A stretch of 42,444 nucleotides of DNA, taken from assembly GCF_900104045.1 (NCBI RefSeq), contig NZ_FNIN01000015.1, forward strand, positions 1-42,444, in the 5' to 3' direction. A program made the translations under genes and the position numbers. This document shows positions 25,110 through 33,685 of this stretch, one piece after another. Every line of letters begins with the position of its first letter. Within the stretch, counting starts at the first letter, position 1. The notes below the pieces were generated by a model. The model searched no databases, had not been told where the DNA came from, and was given only the letters and a program-made list of their open reading frames with translations. The DNA is from Desulfonauticus submarinus (GTDB lineage: Bacteria > Desulfobacterota > Desulfovibrionia > Desulfovibrionales > Desulfonatronovibrionaceae).

Positions 25110-25374
25110 CCAAACTCCTTATTAACTTCTAACAATTCTTAAAAATAAACCAAGCTATAGCCTCTACTTATTTTTTCTGCCAAAATTCTTTCTAAAAAAC
25201 AACTAGTTTCAGGAATTATATATCACCTATTTTTCTATAATATCTCTCTTAATTTAGGACAAACTTGCTTATCATTGTCTCGCCAATATTAGTTATTCTC
25301 CATAACCCAATACTCATCTCAAAATAAAACTACCTTCAACTTTTTACCTTATAAAAACTATTTTTATTTTATTC
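25110..25374. other. AT-rich divergent intergenic region
   Basis: 265 bases between the membrane protein gene and the lrp promoter (318 to the lrp start). No gene-like frame, tRNA or strong hairpin was seen. TATAAT-like runs occur on both strands (for example near 25225-25245), so the minus-strand operon promoter probably lies here, but no convincing -35 partner could be fixed. Confidence 0.4.
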
Positions 25375-25403
25375 TTGACTTTCAGCATTTTTTTGAATTA
25401 ACT
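25375..25403 (+). promoter_or_regulatory. Promoter of lrp-putA
   Basis: TTGACT (25375-25380), a 17-base spacer, then TTAACT (25398-25403); an 18-base spacing to TAACTA is equally possible. Transcription would begin about 20 bases before the lrp ATG at 25428. Confidence 0.5.
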
Positions 25404-25427
25404 ACAGAAAAAAAGAGGGTTTCTAGA

Positions 25428-25928
25428 ATGATAGACGAAATAGACAAAAAAATACTGAATTTACTCCAAAAAAATGGTAAGATTTCTAATGCTGAGATTG
25501 CTAGGCAGCTTAACATGGCTCCATCTGGGATCTTAGAAAGAATTAGAAAGCTTGAAAAAAATGGAATTATAGAAAAATATGAAGTACGATTAAATCCAAA
25601 AAAATTAGGCTTAGTTTTAACTGTATTCATTTTAGTTAAGACAGAAGATTCTGTTGGCTCAACAACTATAGGTTATCAATTGGCGCAAATAGAAGAAGTA
25701 CAAGAAGTTTATTATATTGCTGGAGAATTTAATTATTTAATTAAGGCAAGAGTAGCTCATACAGATTCTCTTACTAATCTTTTAAAAAAATTCGGTCAAA
25801 TTGAAGGAGTAAAAGACACTAGGACCACATTAGTTTTACAAGAAATCTTAGAAACTCTCAGAGTTGATCTTTCTCAAGTAAAAGAGAAAAAAAATAAACG
25901 AAAACGGAACAATAATAAGGAGGATTAG
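25428..25928 (+). CDS. Lrp/AsnC-family transcriptional regulator, probably controlling putA
   Basis: 166 residues. An N-terminal winged HTH (about 1-60: DEIDKKILNLLQ, NAEIARQLNM, ILERIRKLEKNGII) precedes the ligand-binding RAM/AsnC domain (about 65-145: YYIAGEFNYLIK). A basic Lys/Asn-rich tail of about 15 residues is unusual. GAGGG lies 8 bases before the ATG. The putA start is one base beyond the stop, so the regulator and enzyme are translationally linked. Proline-responsive autoregulation of the pair is a reasonable inference, since Lrp-type PutR proteins control putA elsewhere. Confidence 0.88.
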   Translation: MIDEIDKKILNLLQKNGKISNAEIARQLNMAPSGILERIRKLEKNGIIEKYEVRLNPKKLGLVLTVFILVKTEDSVGSTTIGYQLAQIEEVQEVYYIAGEFNYLIKARVAHTDSLTNLLKKFGQIEGVKDTRTTLVLQEILETLRVDLSQVKEKKNKRKRNNNKED

Positions 25929-25929
25929 G

Positions 25930-28900
25930 ATGGACAAAGCAAATTTAAATGCAAAAATCAAAGAACGAGGTAAAGAATTTTTTACCAGTATCCGAGGAGA
26001 GGCGCCCTCTGTCTTTAATAAAAGTTGGTGGACTGGCAAAGTTATGGATTGGGCAATGCAAAATGAAAATTTTAAAGTCCAGTTGTTTAGATTTGTAGAT
26101 GTACTCCCCTATTTAGATACTACCGAATCCTTAACTAGACATATTGAAGAATATTTTACAGGAGACGAACATGATCTACCAGCTGTTTTAAAATGGGGAG
26201 CTAAGGGAGCTGCAGGTTTTGGCAAGGGATTAGCTGGGAAACTTTTGGCCAAAACAATTAGATCCAATTTAGAGTCAATGGCTAAACAATTTATTATTGG
26301 TGAAAACACTAAACAAGCTATCAAAACTTTGAATAAACTCAGAAAAGATAATTTTGCTTTTACTGTAGATATTTTAGGTGAAGCTACTGTAAGTGAAGAA
26401 GAAGGGTTTCAGTATCAGCAAAGCTATCTTGATCTTCTAGATGCTTTGGCCAAAGAAGCAAAAAAATGGAAGGGTCTATTTACAGGTGATGACCTAGACT
26501 GGGGATATGCTCCCAAAATAAATGCCTCTATAAAGCCGTCTGCCTTATATTCTCAAGCCAAACCTGTTGACTTTGAAAATACTGTTGAAACCATTGCGGA
26601 ACGTCTAAAACCTATAATTAGAAAAATTAAGGAATTAAATGGTCATTTATGTATAGATATGGAACAATATGCCTTTAAAGATATTACCTTAGAAGTTTAT
26701 CGTCGATTAAAAATGGATCCAGAGTTTCGGGATTTTAATGAATTGGCAATTGTATTGCAGGCTTATCTAAAAGATACAGATAGAGACTTGGATGAACTTC
26801 TTTCCTGGGCAAGAGCAGAAAAAATAAATATTGCCATCCGTCTCGTAAAAGGTGCCTATTGGGATTATGAAACAGTAATAGCTAAACAAAAAGGGCAAGA
26901 AATCCCTGTTTATACTATAAAAGCTGAGAGTGATGCAGCATTTGAACGTCAAGCTCAAAAAATCTTAGAAAACCACGATATATGTTATTTTGCGTGTGGT
27001 TCTCACAACATTCGGACTATTTCTGCTGTTTTAGAAACAGCCTTGGAATTAGGAGTTCCTGAAAACAGATATGAATTCCAAGTACTTTATGGAATGGCAG
27101 AACCTGTTCGCAAAGGCCTTTTGAATGTAGCTAAAAGAGTAAGATTATATGCTCCTTATGGAGATCTTATTCCAGGAATGGCTTATCTTGTAAGAAGGCT
27201 ATTAGAAAACACTGCTAATGAATCCTTCTTACGCCAGAGTTTTGCAGAAGGAGCAGAACTTGATCGACTCTTAGAAGATCCTGTAATCTTAGCAGAAGAA
27301 GAAAAACAAAAACGCAAACAAAAACTCAAAAAAGCACAAGAAGGGAAAATCCCTCCATTTGAGAATCATCCCTTTGTAGATTTTACTAAAAAATTCGAAC
27401 GAGATGCCTTTCCTCGGGCAATTAAAGAAGTAAGAGAACAGTTGGGAAAAACTTATCCTCTTATTATAAATGGGGAGGAGGTTTTAACTGAAGATAAGCT
27501 TACTTCTGTAAATCCAGCCAACCCAGATGAGGTAATAGGCCATATCTGTCAAGCCTCTGTCAAAGAGATTGACCAAGCGATTAGCGCGGCTAGAGATGCT
27601 TTTCCTGCGTGGAGAGATCTGAGCCCTGAGGAACGAGCCAAATATTTATTTAAAGCAGCTGATTATGCGCGTAAAAATATTTATCATCTTTCTGCATGGC
27701 AAATTTTGGAAGTAGGGAAACAATGGGATCAAGCCCATGCAGATGTATCTGAAGCTATTGACTTTCTAGAATATTATGCAAGAGAAATGATCAGACTTGG
27801 CAATCCCAGAAAAATGGGACGTGCTCCCGGAGAATTAAACCATCTTTTTTATCAACCCAAAGGCATTGCTGCAGTAATTGCTCCTTGGAACTTCCCTCTA
27901 GCTATCTCTTGTGGAATGACATCTGCAGCGCTTGTAGCTGGCAACTGTGTGTTGTACAAGCCAGCAGGAACTTCAGCAGTGGTAGGATACACCTTAGCCA
28001 AAATATATGAAGCTGCTGGTATCCCCAAAGGCGTATTTAATTATGTACCTGGTAGAGGTAGTGTAATAGGTGATTACTTAGTTGAACACCCAGACATAAG
28101 TCTAATTGCTTTTACAGGTTCAATGGAGGTAGGCTTAAGAATTATAGAAAAAGCCGCAAAAGTACAAACAGGACAGGAACAAGTTAAAAAAGTCATAGCA
28201 GAAATGGGAGGTAAAAACGCTATCATCATAGATGATGATGCAGATTTAGATGAAGCTATAATCCATATCATTTATTCTGCCTTTGGGTTTCAAGGCCAAA
28301 AATGTTCTGCCTGCTCTAGAGTAATTGTATTGGAAAGCATCTATGATCGCTTTGTAAAACGTTTAGTAGCAGCAGCCAAATCCATCGCTATTGGGCCTGC
28401 AGAAGATCCTCATTATTATATGGGCCCAGTTATTGACGCAAATGCTCAAAAGAAAATATCAGAATATGTAGAACTGGCTAAAAAAGAAGGAAACATTCTT
28501 CTTATAAGAGACGATATCCCTGAAAAAGGATATTACGTTCCTCTAACTATTGTAGAAAATATTACCCCAGAACATAGACTAGCTCAGGAAGAAATATTTG
28601 GGCCTGTGCTCGCTATTATGAAAGTAAAAAATCTAGATCAAGCAATAGAATGGGCAAATTCCACTAGATTTGCTCTTACAGGTGGAATATTCTCCAGAAG
28701 CCCACGACATTTAGAGAGAGCACGAAAAGAATTTAGGGTTGGAAATCTCTACCTTAACCGAGGCATTACAGGTGCTTTAGTAGAAAGACAGCCTTTTGGA
28801 GGATTTAAAATGTCTGGAGTTGGTTCTAAGGCAGGGGGCCCAGATTACCTTCTCCAATTTATGGATCCTAGATGCGTAACAGAAAATACCATGAGAAGAG

Positions 28901-28941
28901 GTTTTGCTCCTATTGAAGAAGACGATGATTGGATAGAATAA
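25930..28941 (+). CDS. putA: Bifunctional proline dehydrogenase/L-glutamate gamma-semialdehyde dehydrogenase
   Basis: 1003 residues. The first half is the FAD proline dehydrogenase barrel (about 85-460): DILGEATVSEEE, SIKPSALYSQ, IDMEQYAFKD, VKGAYWDYE, and the C-terminal helix RRLLENTANESF that contacts proline and FAD. The second half is an aldehyde dehydrogenase (about 510-990): PWNFPLAI, GSMEVGLRI, IAEMGGKNA with the catalytic Glu, and GQKCSACSR with the nucleophilic Cys. The enzyme oxidises proline to glutamate and feeds electrons to the quinone pool. There is no N-terminal ribbon-helix-helix DNA-binding domain, so the adjacent Lrp protein probably provides regulation. AAGGAGG lies in the end of lrp. 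Confidence 0.95.
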   Translation: MDKANLNAKIKERGKEFFTSIRGEAPSVFNKSWWTGKVMDWAMQNENFKVQLFRFVDVLPYLDTTESLTRHIEEYFTGDEHDLPAVLKWGAKGAAGFGKGLAGKLLAKTIRSNLESMAKQFIIGENTKQAIKTLNKLRKDNFAFTVDILGEATVSEEEGFQYQQSYLDLLDALAKEAKKWKGLFTGDDLDWGYAPKINASIKPSALYSQAKPVDFENTVETIAERLKPIIRKIKELNGHLCIDMEQYAFKDITLEVYRRLKMDPEFRDFNELAIVLQAYLKDTDRDLDELLSWARAEKINIAIRLVKGAYWDYETVIAKQKGQEIPVYTIKAESDAAFERQAQKILENHDICYFACGSHNIRTISAVLETALELGVPENRYEFQVLYGMAEPVRKGLLNVAKRVRLYAPYGDLIPGMAYLVRRLLENTANESFLRQSFAEGAELDRLLEDPVILAEEEKQKRKQKLKKAQEGKIPPFENHPFVDFTKKFERDAFPRAIKEVREQLGKTYPLIINGEEVLTEDKLTSVNPANPDEVIGHICQASVKEIDQAISAARDAFPAWRDLSPEERAKYLFKAADYARKNIYHLSAWQILEVGKQWDQAHADVSEAIDFLEYYAREMIRLGNPRKMGRAPGELNHLFYQPKGIAAVIAPWNFPLAISCGMTSAALVAGNCVLYKPAGTSAVVGYTLAKIYEAAGIPKGVFNYVPGRGSVIGDYLVEHPDISLIAFTGSMEVGLRIIEKAAKVQTGQEQVKKVIAEMGGKNAIIIDDDADLDEAIIHIIYSAFGFQGQKCSACSRVIVLESIYDRFVKRLVAAAKSIAIGPAEDPHYYMGPVIDANAQKKISEYVELAKKEGNILLIRDDIPEKGYYVPLTIVENITPEHRLAQEEIFGPVLAIMKVKNLDQAIEWANSTRFALTGGIFSRSPRHLERARKEFRVGNLYLNRGITGALVERQPFGGFKMSGVGSKAGGPDYLLQFMDPRCVTENTMRRGFAPIEEDDDWIE

Positions 28942-28972
28942 TTAAATTATTTTTTATCTTCACCTCCCCTTT

Positions 28973-29006
28973 AAGCCCCAAGTACTAATTAGTGCTTGGG
29001 GCTTTT
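28973..29006 (+). terminator. Rho-independent terminator after putA
   Basis: AAGCCCCAAGTACT and AGTGCTTGGGGCTTTT form a 13-14 bp stem (one G-T pair) around AATT, ending in TTTT. It also separates putA from the convergent exported-protein gene. Confidence 0.9.
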
Positions 29007-29018
29007 ATCACAAAAATT

Positions 29019-29537
29019 TTATTTTGAGACATAAAAATCTACATCTTTATATGTAGATGTACCTTTTAATTTATCATATAAAATAGCCCTAAACTTATAA
29101 TGTCCTTCAGGAACACCGCCTAAGTTCAAACTATTTTGGAAAAAAATATCAAATATAGGAGATTTGCTAACAATATGTGATTCTACCATATTAGTTTTTT
29201 TAAAAACAACATTACCTTTTTCATCTAAAATATTTATGTCCTCTGTTATCCAAGTTTCATACATTCCATCACGTGAAGAAATAAAAAAATTTTTTGGTTC
29301 TATATAAATCAATAGAGTATCGCCCTTCCTTAAACTAGTAGATTCTGTAGGAACATACATCCCAAAATTAAATATTTTCTTACAAGGCAACATCTTTTCT
29401 ATTCCAAACGGGGCTTTATTTTGAAGCTCAATGATTTTTTGTTTTAAACGTTTTATTTCTTTATCGTAATCTTGAGCAAAACTTAAACTACTTCCTAAAA
29501 ATAGAGATACGACTAAAAATAAAAAAACTCTTTTCAT
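29019..29537 (-). CDS. Exported protein, unknown function
   Basis: 172 residues. Clear signal peptide (MKRVFLFLVVSLFLGSSLSF, cleavage near SFA/QD). A short charged helix follows (about 22-42: KEIKRLKQKIIELQNK), possibly a small coiled coil. The rest (about 45-172) alternates in a beta-rich pattern (KGDTLLIYIEP, YETWITED, EGHYKFRAILYDK). It looks like an Ig-like periplasmic domain, but I do not recognise the family. AAGGAGAGTAAAG precedes the ATG. Monocistronic, convergent with putA. Confidence 0.7.
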   Translation of the reverse strand: MKRVFLFLVVSLFLGSSLSFAQDYDKEIKRLKQKIIELQNKAPFGIEKMLPCKKIFNFGMYVPTESTSLRKGDTLLIYIEPKNFFISSRDGMYETWITEDINILDEKGNVVFKKTNMVESHIVSKSPIFDIFFQNSLNLGGVPEGHYKFRAILYDKLKGTSTYKDVDFYVSK

Positions 29538-29975
29538 CTTTACTCTCCTTTTAAGTAAGTTTTCTTATATTTTCTATCCTCTTGCCCAAAATACATAAAA
29601 ACTCGTGCGCAAATATACTCTAACCAAATTATAAAAGACAAATCAAATCTGCCAGAAAAATGAAAAGTAAATTTCTAGGTAACATAGGCAAACAACACTC
29701 TCAATAAAAATAATTAAGATTCTCCTATCCAAACCAATGGAACATTATAACTTAACTCCTCACTTTCCTAAAACTCTTTATAGAGTACTATGCTATATTT
29801 AATTTCCATTTTTTTTATTTTATTTTTTTAAAAAAAGGAACAAATTAGGAACAATTAATTTAACCTTTTTTTCTCTAACTTATAATAATTATTTAACTTT
29901 AGTAAAATTAGCTTTAATAAAAAAATAGTGTTGATTTAATGAAAAGCTATCAATCCATATTTTTTTAATATGCTA
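29538..29975. other. Long AT-rich intergenic region upstream of mucR
   Basis: About 440 bases before the mucR promoter. Only short, unsupported frames (about 20 codons) occur on either strand. The stretch near 29808-29838 has long T and A runs (a possible curved-DNA or H-NS-like binding site). No tRNA, SRP-like or riboswitch-like fold was recognised. Its length suggests it contains regulatory sites for the MucR gene. Confidence 0.4.
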
Positions 29976-30003
29976 TTGACAAAGCAATATAAATATCTAG
30001 AAT
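29976..30003 (+). promoter_or_regulatory. Promoter of mucR
   Basis: A perfect -35 TTGACA (29976-29981), 16-base spacer, -10 TAGAAT (29998-30003; one mismatch). The mRNA leader would be about 40 bases, ending in AAGGAGGGA before the ATG at 30052. Confidence 0.7.
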
Positions 30004-30051
30004 ACTTTACTTAGCACATTCATCTATCATATAATAATAAGGAGGGAAAGA

Positions 30052-30441
30052 ATGGAAGAATATGTAAAACAAGCTTTAGAAATTGTGAAAGCCCAAGCTT
30101 CTGTTAGAACCATGACAGAAGAAGAAATCACTTCTATGGTTCAAAGAGTGGCTGAAGGTATCAAAAAAGTAAGTGAAGGAACAGACACAGAGGTAGAGCA
30201 AAAACCTGCTGTAGAACCTAAAAAAGCAATTAGAGAAAAAAGTATCATTTGCTTAGAATGCGGTAAGAGCTTTAAAGTTTTAACAAAAAAACATTTAGCA
30301 TCTCATGGATTAACTCCTCAAGAATACAAAGAAAAATGGGGATATAAAAAGAACGTTTCTTTAGTATGTAAAAGCTTAGCTAGAGAAAGACGTAAAAAAA
30401 TGGAATCTATGAAATTGTGGGAAAAAAGAAAAAAGAATTAG
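30052..30441 (+). CDS. MucR/Ros-family zinc-finger transcriptional regulator
   Basis: 129 residues. The MucR/Ros prokaryotic C2H2-type finger is at about 66-90: ICLECGKSFKVLTKKHLASH, with the Cys pair and His pair, followed by GLTPQEYKEKWGY, a family hallmark. The N-terminal 40 residues form a helical oligomerisation region (MVQRVAEGIKKV), and the C-terminal tail is very basic. Such proteins bind AT-rich promoters and often repress themselves. A strong promoter and Shine-Dalgarno precede it and a perfect palindromic terminator follows. Target genes are unknown. Confidence 0.92.
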   Translation: MEEYVKQALEIVKAQASVRTMTEEEITSMVQRVAEGIKKVSEGTDTEVEQKPAVEPKKAIREKSIICLECGKSFKVLTKKHLASHGLTPQEYKEKWGYKKNVSLVCKSLARERRKKMESMKLWEKRKKN

Positions 30442-30460
30442 TTTTAATTGATATTAAAAT

Positions 30461-30500
30461 AATAAAGGGACTCTTTAAAGAGTCCCTTTATTATTTTTTC
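30461..30500 (+). terminator. Palindromic terminator between mucR and topA
   Basis: A perfect 32-base palindrome (30461-30492; AATAAAGGGACTCTTT and its complement), followed by ATTTTTTC. The T-rich run on the plus strand terminates mucR; the symmetry means it could act in either direction. Confidence 0.9.
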
Positions 30501-30529
30501 TTGCCAAGACTCTATCCTATGGATATATC
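30501..30529 (+). promoter_or_regulatory. topA promoter positioned for a nearly leaderless mRNA
   Basis: TTGCCA (30501-30506), 17-base spacer, TATATC (30524-30529). A start 7 bases beyond the -10 would fall about 4-5 bases before the ATG at 30541. No Shine-Dalgarno is present, and the terminator of mucR lies just upstream, so topA needs its own promoter in this 50-base gap. Confidence 0.5.
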
Positions 30530-30540
30530 CCCAAATCATT

Positions 30541-32775
30541 ATGGCAACACATTTAATTATTGTAGAATCCCCAGCAAAAGTAAAAACCATTAAAAAATTC
30601 CTTGGCAAAGGTTATAAAATTGAAGCATCCTTAGGACATATCAGAGATTTACCTACCAAAGAATTAGGAGTGACAGAAGGTGAAGAATTTTTACCTACCT
30701 ATGTCATTATCCCTGGCAAAGAAAAGGTCGTTAATAAGCTCCAAAAAATAGCAGCTAAAGTGGGAAATATTTATTTAGCCCCTGATCCAGATAGAGAAGG
30801 TGAAGCTATTGCCTGGCATATTGCTGAAGTTATTAAACAAAAAAACTCTAACTTTTTACGTATCCAATTTAATGAAATAACCAAAAGAGCTGTTTTAGAA
30901 GCTTTAAATAACCCTAGATCATTAGATGAAAAATTATTCAATTCTCAACAAGCAAGACGCATTTTAGATCGTTTAGTAGGATATAAAATTTCACCTTTAC
31001 TTTGGAAAAAAGTCCAACGAGGTCTTTCTGCTGGTAGAGTTCAATCTGTGGCTTTACGTTTATTAGTAGAAAGAGAAAAAGAACGTTATAGTTTTCAACC
31101 ACAAGAATATTGGGTATTTAAGGCTTTACTAAAAAAAAGTGAATATGAATTACAAGCAGACCTCGTCAAAATAAGTAATAAAAAGGCTAAAATAACCAAT
31201 GAAAAACAAGCATCTGAATTAAAAGATTATTTAGCAAAGCAGCAGTTTATATTACATAAAATAGAACAAAAACAACAAAAAAGAAACCCTAAACCACCTT
31301 TTATTACATCTACGCTTCAACAAGAGGCAAATATCCGATTTAACTTTTCTGCGTCTCGAACAATGAGCATTGCTCAACGTCTATACGAAGGAGTGGACCT
31401 AGGAGAAAAGGGAACCATTGCACTTATAACCTATATGCGTACAGACTCTGTGCGCATTGCTCCAGAAGCTCAAAAATTGGCTAGAGAATGGATAAAAAAG
31501 ACCTTAGGCTCTAAGTATTGTCCTCCTAAGGCAAAAAAATATAAAACCAAATCTACTGCCCAAGATGCTCATGAAGCTATTCGACCTGTAGACCCAACTC
31601 TAACTCCTGAAGAAATACGAGCTTATCTCCCTGCAGATCAATTTAAACTCTATAAACTAATTTGGGAAAGATTCATTGCTTCACAAATGACATCAGCTAC
31701 AATTTTAGCTACAATTTTTCATATCCAAGCAGGTAAAACATTATGGCAAACAAAAGGTGAGCAGATCGCATTTCCTGGTTTTTTAAAAATTTATTCTCCT
31801 GGTAAAATTAAAGAAAACCTTTTACCTAATCTTACAGAAGGTACAAACTTTAACTTAGAAAAATTGGATATAAAACAAAAATTTACCCAACCCCCGGCTA
31901 GGTACAGTGAAGCAACTCTAGTAAAAAAAATGGAAGAACTAGGAATAGGGCGTCCTTCTACTTATGCTACGATTATATCTACTCTTCTTGCTAGAAAATA
32001 TGCATTATTAGAAGAAAAACAGCTTATTCCCACAGAACTTGGAATGTCTGTATGCGATCTTCTTATACAACATTTTCCTAAACTATTAGATGTCAATTTT
32101 ACAGCAAAAATGGAAGAAGAACTGGATAAAATCGCTATAGGAGAAAAGGACTGGCAAGAAGTATTAAGGGAATTTGCCAAAGAATTTTATCCAACGTTAG
32201 AAGCAGCTCAAAAAGAAATGCGCTCCTTAAAAAATGGAGAACAAACTGAAATTAAATGCAGTAAATGTGGGAATCCTATGCTAGTCAAGTTTGGGAAAAA
32301 TGGCCCATTTCTAGCCTGTTCTAATTATCCTAAATGTAAAAACACTTCTAATTTTAAACGCACTGAAAATGGAGAAATCGTTCTAATAAAACCAGAAGAA
32401 CAACCTCCTAAAATTGTAGGTAAATGTCCAAAATGTGGTAACCCTGTAGTAGAAAAAAAAGCAAGAACAGGGGCTAGATTTTTAGCCTGTTCTAATTATC
32501 CTAAATGTAACTATACTGCCAGTTATTCCACTAAAGTACCTTGTCCAGAACAAGGTTGTGATGGAGAGTTAGTAGAAAGAAGTACTAAAAAAGGAAAAAT
32601 CTTTTATGCTTGTTCTAATTATCCTAAATGTAAGTTTGCTGTTTGGAACTATCCTGTAGCCCAAAAATGCCCTAAATGTGGATTCTCCATCTTGGTAAAA
32701 AAGGAAAGTAAAGCTAGAGGAGAATATCTGGCCTGTCCTGTAAAAGGATGTAGATATTGGGAAAAAATTGAATAA
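30541..32775 (+). CDS. topA: DNA topoisomerase I (type IA)
   Basis: 744 residues. The Toprim domain begins HLIIVESPAKVKTIKKFLG; PDPDREGEAIAWH holds the metal-binding acids; QQARRILDRLVGYKISPLLW and LSAGRVQSVALRLL follow; the active-site Tyr is in LITYMRTDSVRI; GIGRPSTYATI is the last core motif. Four C-terminal zinc-ribbon units follow (about 577-740), three ending in the same CSNYPKC. It relaxes negative supercoils. The ATG has no Shine-Dalgarno. The DNA encoding the zinc ribbons contains a 23-base exact repeat at 32317, 32488 and 32611. Confidence 0.96.
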   Translation: MATHLIIVESPAKVKTIKKFLGKGYKIEASLGHIRDLPTKELGVTEGEEFLPTYVIIPGKEKVVNKLQKIAAKVGNIYLAPDPDREGEAIAWHIAEVIKQKNSNFLRIQFNEITKRAVLEALNNPRSLDEKLFNSQQARRILDRLVGYKISPLLWKKVQRGLSAGRVQSVALRLLVEREKERYSFQPQEYWVFKALLKKSEYELQADLVKISNKKAKITNEKQASELKDYLAKQQFILHKIEQKQQKRNPKPPFITSTLQQEANIRFNFSASRTMSIAQRLYEGVDLGEKGTIALITYMRTDSVRIAPEAQKLAREWIKKTLGSKYCPPKAKKYKTKSTAQDAHEAIRPVDPTLTPEEIRAYLPADQFKLYKLIWERFIASQMTSATILATIFHIQAGKTLWQTKGEQIAFPGFLKIYSPGKIKENLLPNLTEGTNFNLEKLDIKQKFTQPPARYSEATLVKKMEELGIGRPSTYATIISTLLARKYALLEEKQLIPTELGMSVCDLLIQHFPKLLDVNFTAKMEEELDKIAIGEKDWQEVLREFAKEFYPTLEAAQKEMRSLKNGEQTEIKCSKCGNPMLVKFGKNGPFLACSNYPKCKNTSNFKRTENGEIVLIKPEEQPPKIVGKCPKCGNPVVEKKARTGARFLACSNYPKCNYTASYSTKVPCPEQGCDGELVERSTKKGKIFYACSNYPKCKFAVWNYPVAQKCPKCGFSILVKKESKARGEYLACPVKGCRYWEKIE
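32317..32633 (+). repeat. Three exact 23-base repeats in the topA zinc-ribbon region
   Basis: The codons for the CSNYPKC motifs are identical over 23 bases at 32317-32339, 32488-32510 and 32611-32633 (TGTTCTAATTATCC...TGTAA). The first two also share five bases before. Identity at synonymous sites exceeds what the protein repeat requires. Confidence 0.85.
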
Positions 32776-32789
32776 AATCATTTAGCATA

Positions 32790-33623
32790 ATGCTATTAAA
32801 AGAATATGAACGATTAGTCTATTCCCCAAAAAAAGCTGCAAACTTTATTGCTAAACTTTGTTGGCCCAATTACCAACGTTTTTGTCCAAGTTGCAAAAGC
32901 AGAAAATTTAAAAAACTTTCTTCTCAAAAAAGAAAGTGCCTACGTTGTAATACCATTTTTACAGATTTTACTGCTCGTTATTTTAATATAGTCAGAATTA
33001 AGCCAGATGACTGGTTAAGAATAGTAAAGCTTTTTGAGATGGAAACAAGGCCTGATGAAATAGCTCATCAACTGGGCCTGAGTTATAATACTATACGAAA
33101 AGCCCTAACTTCTATTAGACTAGCTATCTTAGCCAATTCTTTAGATGGATCTTCTCTTATCAAGCATTTTAATCTATATTCCTTTCCCTCTAAAAAGAAA
33201 GCTAGAATTCAAAATCCACCAGTATTTGGCTTAATAGAACAAGAAAAACACGTATTCATAGATTTTTTGCCAGACTTAGATTTAGAAAGTTTTGTTCACC
33301 TAAAATTAAATTTTAAACTTCCAAGTAAAAAAATTGGTCAAATAATCTATACTGCACCTGTAAGACAATATTTAAGCTTATTAGTTTATGATCATAAAAT
33401 TACAACTACATATAATTTAAAGCATCAAGGGCGATATATTGCCTTAGATGGTAATAAAAATTTCTGGCCTTTTGCTAAAAGACGTTTACATAGTTTCAGA
33501 ACGACCAGTGAACTAAACTTTCTTCTTTACTTCAAGGAATTAGAGTTTAGATATAATTACAAACAAAAAGACTTCTTTCTCAGACTACTAAAATACCTAG
33601 CATCCTTTATAGAGAAACAATAA
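32790..33623 (+). CDS. Transposase-derived zinc-ribbon/HTH protein (IS1595-like) lacking the DDE residues
   Basis: 277 residues. A zinc ribbon with Cys at about 32, 35, 50 and 53 (FCPSC, CLRC) and a helix-turn-helix (about 85-108: RPDEIAHQLGLSYNTIRKAL) match the N terminus of IS1595/ISXO2-type transposases. The C terminus retains the family outline: IIYTAPVRQY where active enzymes have YTD, GNKNFWPFAKRRL where they have IENFW, and KELEFRYNY. The first acid (usually a D-E-T/S block) is not seen, the second D is A (about 189), and the ENFW Glu is K (about 223). So it is probably catalytically dead and domesticated, perhaps DNA-binding. No terminal inverted repeats were found. It follows topA by 14 bases, same strand, likely cotranscribed. 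Confidence 0.7.
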   Translation: MLLKEYERLVYSPKKAANFIAKLCWPNYQRFCPSCKSRKFKKLSSQKRKCLRCNTIFTDFTARYFNIVRIKPDDWLRIVKLFEMETRPDEIAHQLGLSYNTIRKALTSIRLAILANSLDGSSLIKHFNLYSFPSKKKARIQNPPVFGLIEQEKHVFIDFLPDLDLESFVHLKLNFKLPSKKIGQIIYTAPVRQYLSLLVYDHKITTTYNLKHQGRYIALDGNKNFWPFAKRRLHSFRTTSELNFLLYFKELEFRYNYKQKDFFLRLLKYLASFIEKQ

Positions 33624-33685
33624 AAATACCATTATTTTCCTTTTTATTTTAAAAGTCAGTCTCCCTATCTATAAGTAAAAAAATT

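Noticed and set aside
32790-33623. Complete insertion sequence after topA
   Set aside because: No terminal inverted repeats or target-site duplication were seen, and the catalytic residues look lost.
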